In this document: one piece after another, positions 43,468 through 54,727 of the stretch
Numbering within the stretch: position 1 is the stretch's first letter
How the letters are laid out: the number at the start of each line of letters is the position of its first letter
From: Branchipolynoe longqiensis
Taxonomy: Eukaryota; Annelida; Polychaeta; Phyllodocida; Polynoidae
Length of the DNA: 64,000 bases
Direction: 5' to 3'
NCBI GenBank assembly: GCA_030323885.1
Contig: CM059191.1
Coordinates: 806,001 to 870,000, forward strand
Translations under genes and position numbers: made by a program
The notes under the pieces: model-generated
What the model was told of the DNA's origin: nothing
Database searches by the model: none
Seen by the model: only the letters and a program-made list of their open reading frames with translations

Positions 43468-43810
43468 ACCAGACGGAATGGCCGAATGAGTGAGAGCGTC
43501 TGTCTCCGTGTTGGTAGATCATGGGCTCGTGGGTTCGAACCCTGGTCGAGTCAAACCAATGACTTAAAAATGTATACTTGTTGCTTCCTAGCCTGGCACT
43601 CGTCATTATTAGGAGAGGGCAAGGGGTGGTTGGCCCAGTGTTAGGATAATGTGACTGAGTGGGATATCAGGTCATGGTGCTGGCAGCCTGGTCTTCCAGT
43701 GGGGCAGCACTATAAAGTCGCCATGAGTGCGCACTGTCACAAATCGGTACCCGTCCTGATATGACCTTAGATGTTGCTAGGATGTAAAACAACAACAAAC
43801 AAACAAACAA
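43468..43810 (+). mobile_element. SINE S1, full length and young, with 17-bp TSD
   Basis: 343 bp in sense: box A-like TGGCCGAATGAGTG, box B GGTTCGAACCC, body, 3' end ACCTTAGATGTTGCTAGGAT and tail AACAACAACAAACAAACAAA. It is flanked by perfect GCCAATATGCACTGAAG duplications (43451-43467, 43811-43827). This is the best reference copy in the window. Confidence 0.92.
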
Positions 43811-43999
43811 GCCAATATGCACTGAAGTAAAACTTTACATCACTGCCACCCTGGGATATCACACCACAACCCTGATATCCCACTCAGCCACATTATCCCG
43901 ACATCGAGGTAACCAGTCCTTGGCCGACCTCAGTGATGTTGAGTGCCAGGAAAAGTAGCACCTAGTGTCCATTTTGTATGTCTTTCTTTTTACATGACC

Positions 44000-44060
44000 T
44001 GGAATTGTACACGTCCTGATATGACCTTAGATGTTGCTAGGACGTAAAACAACAACAAAT
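44000..44060 (+). mobile_element. SINE S1 3'-end fragment
   Basis: CGTCCTGATATGACCTTAGA, TGTTGCTAGGACGTAAAACA with an ACAACAA tail. Confidence 0.7.
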
Positions 44061-44084
44061 TCATACTGATATGACTCAAGTGTG

Positions 44085-44122
44085 TTTATGTATGTATGTA
44101 TGTATGTATGTATGTATGTATG

Positions 44123-44153
<31 letters not shown>

Positions 44154-44165
44154 GTATGTATGATT
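44085..44165. repeat. TATG tetranucleotide microsatellite
   Basis: About 18 TATG units with one imperfection near the end. Confidence 0.95.
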
Positions 44166-44604
44166 ATATGTGTGTCCGTGTGCGCGCTTGCGTATACACA
44201 CACAGGCACAAACAAGTGTGAAGGACATTCCTCTACTTTTGGCCACATGTGGGTGTATCTGAATTGACAGAATGTTATGCCCGGTGTCAACCGGACCGAC
44301 TGTACCCGCCTGGACCCTTCAGTGGGCAAATAGGATCGACTTCCCTCTTTCCATCGCCTCGTCACATCAGTTTATTTTAACTTTCCTGGTGGTCGGATTT
44401 GGACCAATCTTCCAAACCTGAACAAAGAGGAAATTTCCTTTCCTTAAAAATGGTTAACCGGCTAATAAAATTAGCACAATATTATAGCTACTCGGGGATA
44501 AATAAGAATACCACCCCTTTGAGGTAGAGAATGCCACCTATCACCATTCAACGTTTATAAACAACCACCACCACGGCCACAAACAAAATGGTGGCATTCA
44601 CTAT

Positions 44605-45027
44605 GGCCATAATCAATTAAACACCTCGGATCATCCGAAACACTTTTCTTTGCGCATGCGCAGATCCTACAACTTCGGGTTGCATAAGCGAACACGCTCG
44701 GGGTGGGGAAAAAATGGTGGCTTAATTCAAGACCTTTTTTTAAAAATAATAACCAATAACTACAGCAACATAGGATTCAAAGTATTTTATGATTGCATAG
44801 TTGTTATATTTCCATTTCATTAATCTGGGTTATTTGAAAAAACCCATTAACATTTATAACAAAACACGTGGGATTGTACTGGCAGCTGTTATCCTACAAG
44901 TGTGACGTCATTGCTCCAGATGCCCCCAGCCAAGACGTGGGGCACTGGGGTCGGATCGTTTTGCACACGGCCCGTGTATTTTTAGGGATCACTCGAGTGG
45001 TCCGGAGCGTCATAATCGAACACGGCA
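44605..45027. mobile_element. TIR element, family J copy 1
   Basis: Starts GGCCATAATCAATTAA and ends near TCATAATCGAACACGGC. The interior shares GCGCATGCGCAGATCC, GGCAGCTGTTATCCT, GTGACGTCATTGCTCC and TTTTGCACACGGCCCGTGTA with the element at 63538-64000. Ends are decayed. Confidence 0.65.
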
Positions 45028-45130
45028 TCTGTGTCCTGATTGGTGGAAACAGAAGGCCATGAACACGAACATTTGAGGAATTATCATGTGACCTGATATA
45101 GGACCCAAGATATAGGCGCTCCTGAGAATC

Positions 45131-45623
45131 CGGTGTTGCAGTTTCCGTGGTACGCCAGTTTGCGAGGGACACATCGCTTCTGCGCATGCGTCAAAATCGA
45201 ACAGCATCATCATTAACCTAATAAATTTAATATAATGTTTTTGGTAAAGATGTTTTCTATATGTGTACCAAGCGATTTGTTTCTAGGTGGTGTGGTTTTA
45301 GAGATATTTCACTTTTTCTGTATTTTCTGTATGAAGATTGCTCACGACCATTGACAATGCCTTGAGTTTGACGGTACGCGCAGTGCAAAACATTAGTTTT
45401 ATTCAAAATTAATAGAAATCCAGAACCCTACCCTTATCAATTTAATATAATCTTTTTGGTACACATGTTTTCTATATGTGTTCCAAGGGATTTGTTTCTA
45501 GGTGGTGTGGTTTTAGAGATATTTCACTTCTTCTGTATGAAGATTTGCTCATGGCCATTGACAATACAATTTGAATGTATGTGTCCCTCACAAACTGGCG
45601 TACCGCGGAAACTGCAACACCGG
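45131..45623. mobile_element. TIR element, family I copy 1
   Basis: 493 bp with termini of about 43 bp: CGGTGTTGCAGTTTCCGTGG, TACGCCAGTTTGCGAGGGAC inverted as GTCCCTCACAAACTGGCGTA, CCGCGGAAACTGCAACACCG. The interior has a tandem pair of a segment containing TTTTCTATATGTGT.CCAAG. Other copies are at 54237-54727 and, partially, 35755-35905. Confidence 0.8.
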
Positions 45624-46575
45624 CACCAACATTTAATTGTACGAACTGGACTGAATAACTCAAAATACATTCATGAAATTAATTTTTTTTTAAGACCAAA
45701 AGAATAGACTACATCACCATTCCAGCGGCGCAGTGCATTGTGGGATGTGCAAAGCAAAACAAACCCGCGAGAAGCACATGGCACATGCTGATACACTGGG
45801 CGCAGTTATGAAATGAGCTAGTTTCAGGACATCTCAGCTCTTGTTTGAAACATAGAACACCAACTAAAAAAATATATATAATAAATTAAGATATTAATCT
45901 TTTATCCAGCATTGCATTTACATCAATATAATCAGCACATCTTATGCCATGTGCATTTAGATTTAGACAAATCTGGGCACTCAGACTAGTGTTAGAGCCA
46001 TAGCCAGAGTCAGTTTTACTTATTTTATTAATGTTTATATTCATAGCCTATGGTTAATGACATATGTAGAACTAGAAAATGAGTAGGGTTAATCAGATAT
46101 TGGTTATATATTCCTCTGAAAAAGTGTATGTTGACACATTTGGCATTATAATATTTAGAACAAGAATTAATAATGGTGATGTGGATATCAGCCTTAAAGT
46201 GACAGATTGTTTTGTGTGGAATTGTATGTTTCTTAGCTCAAAATGTTTAACTATGGCTAGTTTTGTCTTAGCTATTTTCATCAGATCATTATATTGCATG
46301 TGTGCATACATGTTTATGCCAAATTGTAATGTATTTCTATTCATTTTGAATAAAATCGAAGTTTTTCCCTACGCGTATCAACAAACTCAATGGCCATTCG
46401 CATTTGCTTTGCTGCCAACGCCGTTTTCAGCGCATGAGTAGTCGGAACCGTGATCTCGTCTATAGAAACATGTTTTTAAAAAGAAACTTCAGTCTCATCA
46501 GCCAATCTTTAATCAATTCAATTGAAGGTTGACCCACCCCCCCACCCCCCATCAAACCCAGCTTTTCTCCCTAAA
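45624..46575. other. unassigned AT-rich DNA
   Basis: The frame of about 120 codons at 46079-46441 lacks splice or family support. No repeats shared with the rest of the window were seen. Confidence 0.4.
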
Positions 46576-46584
46576 GTTAGTATA

Positions 46585-46915
46585 TTTGTTGGGGCTTTAC
46601 TTCCTAGCAACAGTTACGGTCATATCAGGATGGCAGCGATAGCTACTGACTTGAGGCAGCTCGCACTCATGGCAACTCTACAGTGTTGCCTCACTGGAAG
46701 ACCAGGCTACTGACACCATGACCTGATAGCCCACTCAGTCAAATTATCCTGATACGAGCCCGTGTCCATCCTAGTTATGTCGAGTCATATTAGGGAGAGA
46801 CAAGAATACATGTTGTAAGTCACTGGGTTGACTCAGTCAGGGTTCAAACTCAAGACATCCTACACAGGGAAGCCGGTGAGCACCTATACCAATTCGGCCA
46901 CCCCATCGGGTATCT
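46585..46915 (-). mobile_element. SINE S1, antisense, decayed
   Basis: GGGGCTTTACTTCCTAGCAA at the left, GGTTCAAACTCAAGACATCC (box B complement) and AATTCGGCCACCCCATC at the right. Confidence 0.7.
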
Positions 46916-47337
46916 TTAATTTACATCTTTCACATGAACTGACCCAAATGTTAGCAAAAGGATCAAAGTGGAAATTTAGTGTGTGTGGGGGGGGGGGGGA
47001 GGGGGGGGGCTACAAAATTAGCATCCTTGCAACTTTACAACATTCCTATTGTCGAAACACTGTCAAGAAGGATAATCTAGCTAGTTACCGATAGGCATTG
47101 GAATTCATGCGCATGTATGTACCTACACCACGACAAGAGAAGCTATGCTTCAGATGAGTTCACCCAACCGTGACGTATGTAACTCTCTCTAATTCAATCA
47201 TCAGTGGAGTGTTAGGTCAGAGATACCAGTCGTAGAATGACACAGAAAGAATCAGTCTTCCAAATGAGTATCTACACATGGATGGTGATGGGGAACAATC
47301 TATACGTTGTAAAACAATGCAAATATATATATATATA

Positions 47338-47504
47338 CCTATTCTCGTGGGTTAATGCCCATGAGTGGGTTACCCCCACCCCCCACTTGGCCAATAGTTT
47401 GTAAGCGCTCACCTCTTAAATGCCAATGTGTAGGTAAACACCCACCCCCCACTACAGTGATTTCCCAATTTAAACGGCCAGGGCATTAATCGTCGAGAAT
47501 ATGG
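47338..47504 (+). mobile_element. TA-flanked TIR element, family C copy 2
   Basis: 167 bp between TA dinucleotides. CCTATTCTCGTGGGTTAATG on the left and CATTAATCGTCGAGAATATG on the right. It ends 10 bp before the family H element. Confidence 0.72.
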
Positions 47505-47513
47505 TATGGGTAT

Positions 47514-48477
47514 ATATGGGTCGTTTTATGGTAAATGGGGCCAAAGTGTTACATGACGGTCAAAAATGAATATTGTGTATTTTCCCAAAGTTTTCGCTGA
47601 GTAGCCAACTCTTGTCCATATATATACTGGTAACGTGAAGGAAAAGATAGTTGAGGTTACCATTTTGTCAGAAAAACAAGAACTAATTGAGTAGCCAGCC
47701 CCAAGTGTGGACTTATTAATCAACAAGTGTGGATTTATTAATCAAAACAATTATTTAAGAAAATTTATTGCATGAAACAATTAATTTTTCTGGTGTGATC
47801 CCCTAAGTAGTGAAATGCACTGTAAATAAATATGCATAGGATGATTATCTTCTTCCCAATTTTGAGTTGTGGATGTAACAGAATTGAAGGGGACCAAAAA
47901 TAATATGTGACTTCACTTTCAATTTTCCTTCATACAGCGTAGTAGGAAAATTATAGTACTAGTCATGGTATTCCAAAATATGCTTGCACATGTAACAGTA
48001 CCAAGGGTTTTCTTGTTGAACATCTGATAGCATATTCCCCGACTAAAAAACCAGGAAACAAGCAAGGGACACCACAGTTACGTCTAGAAACAGTTTAATC
48101 ACCATGGAATATTATATATTAAAAAAATACATATGCATGCAAAATGAACATTTATTTCAAGTAAGAGTCTCCTTGTATTATTTAATTGAAAAAGAGGTAA
48201 TATTGTGTGCAAAATAAAGGTCTAGGAGGCTATAGAAAAGTTCACATTCTCCATTTAACAAATTCATGCCTTTAAAACACCATATTTCTTTAATGAAAAG
48301 GTTGGCTTTTTTTTTTACTATGTCACATTAGGCCTTAATTTGTTCGTATTTATCCCTCCAAAGTGTAAGAATACCAATTCTATAAAGAAAATACCTCCTC
48401 TACTCTTTCCATAATTATTTTTGACCATTACATACTGGAAAATGCATTGGTCCCATTTACCATGAAATGACCCATAT
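47514..48477. mobile_element. TIR element of about 960 bp, family H-like copy 2
   Basis: ATATGGGTCGTTTTATGGTA then AATGGGGCCAA is inverted at the right as TTGGTCCCATTTACCATGAA then ATGACCCATAT. The TGGGTC terminus recalls the 28984 element. The interior is AT-rich without a transposase frame. Confidence 0.7.
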
Positions 48478-48925
48478 ACATATACATACATAGATACATA
48501 CACACATATTCAAACATATTTTAAAATATTTAAAAGACGCAACATTAAAAAAGAGAAATGGCAGGCTTTAAATGTTTTCTTTTCAGTTACTTTTCTTTTG
48601 AGATTCATGTGTACTTGGGATGACTTAGATCTTGATATGAATTTAATGTGACCACCTCAGCCCAACTGAAAGTCTAAAGGAATCCACTGCACATCCCCCC
48701 CCCCCCCCCCAGGGAATGCCTTTGATTGGTTGGATTAGAATTGTATGCCATAGCAACAGCTGATTTTGGCGTTGTTTATTGTGGCTTTACGTCCCAGCAA
48801 CATCCACGGTACTATGTCGCTACATAGAATTAGTCAAGAATACCGGTAGCGCCTAATGGCAACGATTTTGGTACATTTATGTTAATATTTAAAAGAAATT
48901 TAAAGTAAAGATTTAAATGAAAAAT
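48478..48925. other. AT-rich DNA with a C homopolymer and a SINE tail piece
   Basis: A run of about 18 C at 48695-48713. A fragment of the S1 3' end (GTGGCTTTACGTCCCAGCAA, 48780-48800). Confidence 0.5.
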
Positions 48926-48929
48926 GTAG

Positions 48930-49235
48930 TCCCTCACCTTGCGGCAGATCGGGAATTTGGTTCCTGGTCAAGTCAAACCAATGACTTATCAAATTGATAC
49001 TTGTCGTTTCCTAGCCTGGCACTCAGCATTAATAGGATAGGGCAAAGACTGGTTAGCTCAGCATCAGGATAATGTAACTGAGTAGGATATCAGGTCATAG
49101 TGCCGACAGCCTGATTTTCCAGTGGGGCAGCATTACAAAGTCACCAAGAGTGCGTGCTGTCACAAGTCGGTACCCGTCCTGATATGACCTTAGATGTTGC
49201 CAGGATGTAAAACTCCAACAACCAACCACAAACGC
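48930..49235 (+). mobile_element. SINE S1, sense, near full length
   Basis: From GGCAGATCGGGAATTTGGTT through to CCTTAGATGTTGCCAGGATG and a TAAAACTCCAACAACCAACC tail. Confidence 0.8.
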
Positions 49236-49638
49236 AACCAAACTGGAACTGATAGCGCAATACCAATTCCATAATCACGTTCCATCTGGCCACAAATTAC
49301 GAGAATGATTAAGTGTGTAGGGGGCGGGAACAAGAGTGGGAAAAAGGAAGTTAGGGGATGACGTGATTACTAAGTGAACTAAAATATATAATTATTTTAA
49401 ATTATAAAAAATTTAAATTCTGAACCCCACACTCAAGTGCCGTCATTTTTCCCACGCCCAGACAAAACTGACACCATGCTGCTGTGTACCCCCCCACTCC
49501 CACCGCACCCCCACCATGAACCAACACACACACACACCACACACTCGCAGCGCCAACAACCGTTCCCATTGATAGCAGCACGATTTCAGGCACCTTGTTT
49601 CACGACAGTCCATTTCTGCCTTAAAGGCTCTAAAGCGG

Positions 49639-50248
49639 GCATTCCTTACACGCGGTATGCGGCATGTGGTATGTGAATGGCAGCATTCCTTACACGCGGC
49701 ATGCGGCACACAACTGGCTATATTCCTACCTTTATAATTACCAAATTATAGATAAGTATTCATATTTTTGTGGCTCTGGTAGCATTTTTACCAACCCGAA
49801 CCCCCACCACCACCACTACAATATGTTTCCCCTCAGCACCCTTGTGTGTGACCGTTCCGTAATGCTCAGTCGCCTCTCCTCATCTAAAACTAATGGACAA
49901 GTGCGACTGACTGAACCCCACCACCACCACTACTATATGTTTCCTCTCAGCACAAACGTCCATCTCCTGGGTGTCCGTAATTATCAGTCTCCCGGGTGAC
50001 CACCTCCCAGCAGCACCCTTGTGTCCGTAATTATCAGTCGCCTCCTCCTGCCTTAAACCAATGGACAAATGCGACTGATGGTTTTCTATTCGCACCCCCG
50101 TGCCGCATGCCGCACCGATCGCTACAGGGACCGATCGGTTTGACGCATTCGCATTCGCATACCGCGTGTAAGGAATGTAGCCCATAGACTTCAAGGCGTT
50201 TCGATTTTTTGTCGCATTCGCATACCGCATGCCGTGTGTAAGGAATGC
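49639..50248. mobile_element. family E element nested inside another family E element
   Basis: Two left ends (CATTCCTTACACGCGG at about 49640 and 49684) and two right ends (CCGCGTGTAAGGAATG at about 50163 and CCGTGTGTAAGGAATGC at about 50232) lie as inner and outer pairs. The interior holds two copies of CCCCACCACCACCACTA. Confidence 0.65.
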
Positions 50249-50259
50249 ACCCATAACTC

Positions 50260-50425
50260 GGTGATTATGGAGGTTTTAAACCCTAGCAACATAGGTGCTC
50301 GAGTACATTGCTAGTGGGTTTATATTTATTATGATAGTGCTGCCTCACTGAGATAACCTGCCACTGTCAGCACCATTACGCAATATCCCACTCAGTGACA
50401 TTATCCTGACACTGAGCCAACCAGG
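50260..50425 (-). mobile_element. SINE S1 fragment, antisense
   Basis: GCCTCACTGAGATAACCTGC, CAATATCCCACTCAGTGACA, TTATCCTGACACTGAGCCAA. Confidence 0.6.
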
Positions 50426-50654
50426 CCATGGAGCTCCATTTTGATTAAAATATTGTTATATGCTTCTATTGTTCACTGCTATGTTGTGTGGATATTAAAC
50501 CCCAATCACTCACTGACTAGTTAAGAGTAGACAGCGCCCTACCCGGACAGTGACAGATCGCTGCTTTCTGTACCCTGAGGTGCTGGTCCTTCGTTGGTTC
50601 TTCTTCATAGATGGTGCTCAGCGTTGTGCACAGGTCCCTCATTGTGCATGTGAC

Positions 50655-51145
50655 TTGGCCTTTTCCAACATTTCTGTCAAGTTTGTCCAACGTTTACTCA
50701 ATGTTATATTTCATAACCTTGTCCCCGGCAGAGTGTGTTCTCAGTGCCATCATTACGCACGCGACTGCACATTTTCCAACATTTCTGCAACGATGATCCA
50801 ACGTTTACTCAATGTTATATTTTGTCGCCTTATCACTTGCGGAATGTTCTCAGTGCCATCATTATACAGGCTGATGCACATTTTCAAACATTTCTGAAAC
50901 GGTGATCCAATGTTTACTCAATGTTATATTTCGTCGCCTTATCCCTGGCAGAATGTTCTCAGTGCCATCATTATGCAGGCGACTGCACATTTTCCAACAT
51001 TTCTGTAACGATGATCCAACATTTAATCAACGTTATAATTTGTCGCCTTGTCCCTACTAGATTGTTCTCAGTGCCAACATTATGTAGGTAGCTGCACATT
51101 TTCCAACATTTCTGCAACGGTGATCCAACATTACATTGCTTCACC
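50655..51145 (+). repeat. 109-bp tandem repeat, about 4.5 units
   Basis: TTTTCCAACATTTCTG (or TTTTCAAACATTTCTG) recurs at 50661, 50772, 50881, 50990 and 51099, with GTTCTCAGTGCCATCATTAT and ACTCAATGTTATATTTCGTC between. Ends about 30 bp before an S3 SINE. Confidence 0.9.
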
Positions 51146-51177
51146 ATGTCCTTGGTTATTGCACTCAGCTTCACATA

Positions 51178-51430
51178 GGGAGCGGGACGTAGCTCAGGCG
51201 GTAATGTCCACCTGTGAAAGTGTCGGTCGGTCATCCGATCGATCCTGCTCAGTGGACACATTTGCAGTTTGGGTTATTTTCCATTCCAACCAGGTTCACA
51301 ACTGGCTGTGGTATGTGCTATCCTGTCTGTGGGAAAATGCATATAAAAGACCTCTTGCTGCTTATCGGAAAGAGTAGCATATGTGACAGCAGCGGGTTTC
51401 CTCCAAAGAAATGTCAGAATGACAATATTT
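51178..51430 (+). mobile_element. SINE type S3, sense
   Basis: tRNA-like head GGGAGCGGGACGTAGCTCAG (box A-like TAGCTCAGGCGG), degenerate box B near GGTCATCCGATCGATCC, then the core TGCATATAAAAGACCTCTTG and GCAGCGGGTTTCCTCC. I recall this core as widespread in mollusc genomes. Confidence 0.8.
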
Positions 51431-52340
51431 TTTACATCCAATAGCCGATGATAAAAATAAATATACTCTAGAGGTGTCACTAATTAAAACAAACTTTTTT
51501 GTCACCTTCAGATACTTCATTGCGGAGAGAGCTAAAGGGACATGTAATGTTTATAGAGCGCACATAACTGCACTTAGATCAATCTACATACTGCACTGCT
51601 TCCCTATCACACTACTCCACCAATGGGCAGCGCAGTGTTAGCACACGGGGATTGGCTACCCATTTATAGTTCCACCACCCGCCGCCAGGTGACCAACGCT
51701 CACCGCTAGGGTGGGACATTTAATAATCTGAGACACATGCCCTGGGGTCACTTCATGACAAAGTGCCCGACCTTTGAGGGGAGTAAAATGTGTTTTTTTT
51801 AATTATTAAAAATTTTTTTTAATTAAAAAAAGAATTTAAACAAATTAAATTAAAAAAGGAAGAACAAAAGTTTGCCCCACACTCCAGTGTTCATGTGTCT
51901 TTTTCTTTTGGTTCCAAGGTTCAAGTAGGACGAACCTAGCTCGTCAAATAACGTTCGGCCCTGACCGCGGTGGATTTCACACCGAGTCTACTTAATAACA
52001 GCCGGCTGACGATCCCACAATGACTGCTCTCAAGTATTTGTTTCTGAATTCAAGCTGACAAGACGGTACCCAAACGGCAACACCCACCGAAATATATCTC
52101 AAAGTTCCAGTTTTGGGACTGTACTGGTTGCTGACATTGACAAGGTGTCAGTTCAGAGTCAATTTGAAAGAATATGAATACCACCATGCAGACTGTCATC
52201 ATTATCAAATGTCACCACAATTGAATGTCATTACCAAATGTCACCACAATTGAATGTGATCAATAACAAATGTCACCACTATCAAACGTCACAAGATACC
52301 TTTTCAAATATGGGGTTTCCCCGGTGTCCTGTAGATACCC
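51431..52340. other. unassigned DNA with a short tandem patch
   Basis: AAATGTCACCACAATTGAATGT-type repeats at 52195-52290. Otherwise no supported feature. Poly(A/T)-rich near 51790-51860. Confidence 0.4.
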
Positions 52341-52534
52341 AAATTCATGATGATGACGACGACGATGATGGTGGTGATAATGATGATACCAGTAGATCCC
52401 CAATACCATGATGACGCCACCCGACACCACATGGATGATACCAGAAGATACCCGATATCACGGGGATGTCACTTCTGCTTCGGTAGATGTACTTCAGGTG
52501 TGCAACCTGAATTACAGGTGTACACCTCCTGTGT

Positions 52535-52544
<10 letters not shown>

Positions 52545-52584
<40 letters not shown>

Positions 52585-52662
52585 GGCTACGGTCGTCTTG
52601 GTGTGGACCAGAGAAACAGACAGTGGCTGACTTAGCCAAGGTGTGGTTAGAGGTTTTGGGGT

Positions 52663-52697
<35 letters not shown>

Positions 52698-52698
52698 A
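52545..52698. repeat. two long G homopolymers
   Basis: Runs of about 31 G (52549-52580) and about 33 or more G (52664-52696) separated by about 80 bp. The second adjoins the poly(C)-type tail of the SINE at 52699. Homopolymer lengths are unlikely to be exact. Confidence 0.85.
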
Positions 52699-52858
52699 CA
52701 TTAGTTGTTTAAGCAGGGGAAATTTCAATCGCAGACGATTGGGCTTCCTCATTCCACTGCTCCTTGCCCTTTCCTAGTAATGCTGAGGGTTCGAGCCCAT
52801 GATCTACCAACACGGCAAATGGACACTCTAACTCATTCAGCCATCCCGACTGGTTAAC
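52699..52858 (-). mobile_element. SINE S1, poly(G/C)-tail variant
   Basis: TACATTAGTTGTTTAAGCAG after the G run, then the shortened body and tRNA head GATCTACCAACACGGCAAAT, ATTCAGCCATCCCGACTGGT. Confidence 0.75.
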
Positions 52859-53395
52859 CAAGGCAATAAGGCAGGGTTGCAGGGTTTTAGACACATTTAT
52901 GCAGGCAGTGTCTATTTGATCAAAATAGGTCAGGGACGTCACCTATATTTATGCAGGAAACATGTCTATTTTTGAATTCTAGGTTTTTTTTATGTTCAAA
53001 CTTTTGTTTTAATATATGAATAAACTTAGTAATTAAAACTAGTTGTAGAGATCAACCATAGTACATTAAAAAGAGGTTGGGACCTATGGAAGCACACAGA
53101 CTACCATGGTGTGCCATAATGACACCACTAGAAGATAGAAGAATGGAGTAAAATAAATGACTGCGTTAATGAAGTGGTAAAACAATAGGTGGCGTTATGA
53201 ATAGATTCGCCCTACCTCACCTATCTGTTGGCAGACCATCTATAAGAAATAGGAAGCAGACACAGAACCTGCTCATCGGAGTCGCGCCGGTCAAGACTGG
53301 CTCGACCTCTAGCCACTTAGTTACAACCCAACATTACCCCTGTTAATACAGGTATCCCCAGTGTCACTCAGGAAGGACTGAAGCTGTGACACAGC
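52859..53395. other. unassigned DNA
   Basis: No gene or recognised repeat before the 27-bp array. Confidence 0.4.
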
Positions 53396-54236
53396 ATACC
53401 GGGTCGCAGCTGCAGCTTGTAGGGGCTGGGTCACAGCTTCAGCTTGTAGGTGCCGGGTCACAGCTTCAGCTTGTAGGGGCCGGGTCACAGCTTCAGTTTG
53501 TAGGTGCCGGGTCACAGCTTCAGCTTGTAGGTGCTGGGTCACAGCTTCAGCTTGTAGGGGCCGGGTTGCAGCTTCAGCTTGTAGGGGCCGGGTCACAGCT
53601 TCAGCTTGTAGGGGCCGGGTCACAGCTTCAGCTTGTAGGGGCTGGGTCACAGCTTCAGCTTGTAGGGGCCGGGTCACAGCTTCAGCTTGTATGTGCGGGG
53701 TCACAGCTTCAGCTTGTAGGGGCTGGGTCGCAGCTTCAGCTTGTAGGGGCCAGGTCACAGCTTCAGCTTGCAGGGACCGGGTCGCAGCTTCAGCTTGTAG
53801 GGGCTGGGTTGCAGCTTCAGCTTGTAGGTGCCGGGTCACAGCTTCAGCTTGTAGGTGCCGGGTCACAGCTTCAGCTTGTAGGGGCCAGGTCGCAGCTTCA
53901 GCCTGGAGGTGCCGGGTCGCAGCTTCAGCTTGTAGGTGTCGGGTCACAGCTTCAGCTTGTAGGTGTCGGGTCACAGCTTCAGCTTTTAGGGGCCGGGTCG
54001 CAGCTTCAGCCTGTAGGTGTCGGGTCACAGCTTCAGCTTGTAGGAGCCGGGTCGCAGCTTCAGCTTTTAGGTGCCGGGTCACAGCTTCAGCTTGTAGGTG
54101 TCTGGTCACAGCTTCAGCTTGTAGGTGCCGGGTCGCAACTTCAGCTTGTAGGTGCCAGGTCGCAGCTTCAACTTGTAGGTGTTGGGTCACAGCTTCAGCT
54201 TGTAGGTGCCGGGTCACAGCTTCAGCTTGTAGGTGC
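53396..54236 (+). repeat. 27-bp minisatellite, left block (about 31 units)
   Basis: Unit GGGTCACAGCTTCAGCTTGT then AGGTGCC. All frames stay open because 27 is a multiple of three, giving apparent ORFs of 243-357 codons on both strands (LQAEAVTRH or GSQLQLVGA repeats). These are not evidence of coding. Confidence 0.95.
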
Positions 54237-54727
54237 CGGTGTAGCGGATTCCGAGGGACACCAGTTTGCCAGGGACACTTCCATTCAAATGCATTGTCAA
54301 CGGCCGTGAGCAAATCTTCATACAGAAAAAAATCAAATATCTCTAAAATTACACCACCTAGAAACATATCGCTTCGTACACATATAGAAAACATCTTTAC
54401 TATTAAGATTATATTAAATTGATAAGGTTAGGGTTCTTGATTTCTATTAATTTTGAATAAAACTAATGTTTTGCACTACGCATACCATCCAACTCAAGGC
54501 ATTGTCAATGGCCATGAGCAATCGTCATACATAAAATACAGGAAAAGTTAAATATCTCTAAAACGACACCACCTAGAAACAAATCGCTTGGTACACATAT
54601 AGAAAACATCTTTACCAAAAACTTATATTAAATTTATAAGGTTAGTGACGATGCTGTTCGATTTTGACGCATGCGCAGAAACAATGTGTCCCTGGCAAAC
54701 TGGTGTCCCTGGCAAACCGCAACACCG
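54237..54727. mobile_element. TIR element, family I copy 2, inside the 27-bp minisatellite
   Basis: Ends CCGGTGTAGCGGATTCCGAG and GGCAAACCGCAACACCGG. The interior matches 45131-45623 (ACACATATAGAAAACATCTT, AAATATCTCTAAAA). The array resumes directly after it. Confidence 0.8.

Larger units (their letters stand above)
43165..43955 (-). mobile_element. old SINE S1, split by two later SINE insertions
   Basis: Pieces of one antisense S1 copy lie at 43165-43213, 43439-43467 and 43828-43955 (GGGGCTTTACATCCTAGCAA; GTCCCGACATATGCC; CCCACTCAGCCACATTATCC). The gaps are filled by the SINEs at 43214-43424 and 43468-43810, each with its own TSD. Confidence 0.8.

Noticed and set aside
43468..43560. A functional tRNA gene
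   Set aside because: Box A- and box B-like motifs belong to a SINE head; the arms do not pair as a cloverleaf and the rest of the SINE follows.
44027..44365. A 112-codon minus-strand frame
   Set aside because: Much of it is the TATG microsatellite read as a Tyr/Ile/His/Thr repeat.
46079..46441. A 120-codon frame as a possible small gene
   Set aside because: AT-rich, no domain, no conserved start context or splice sites that I can see.
53321..54394. A 357-codon minus-strand frame with an LQAEAVTRH repeat (and plus-strand frames of 243-307 codons)
   Set aside because: All frames of the 27-bp minisatellite are open, and the flanking codons come from a transposon terminus.
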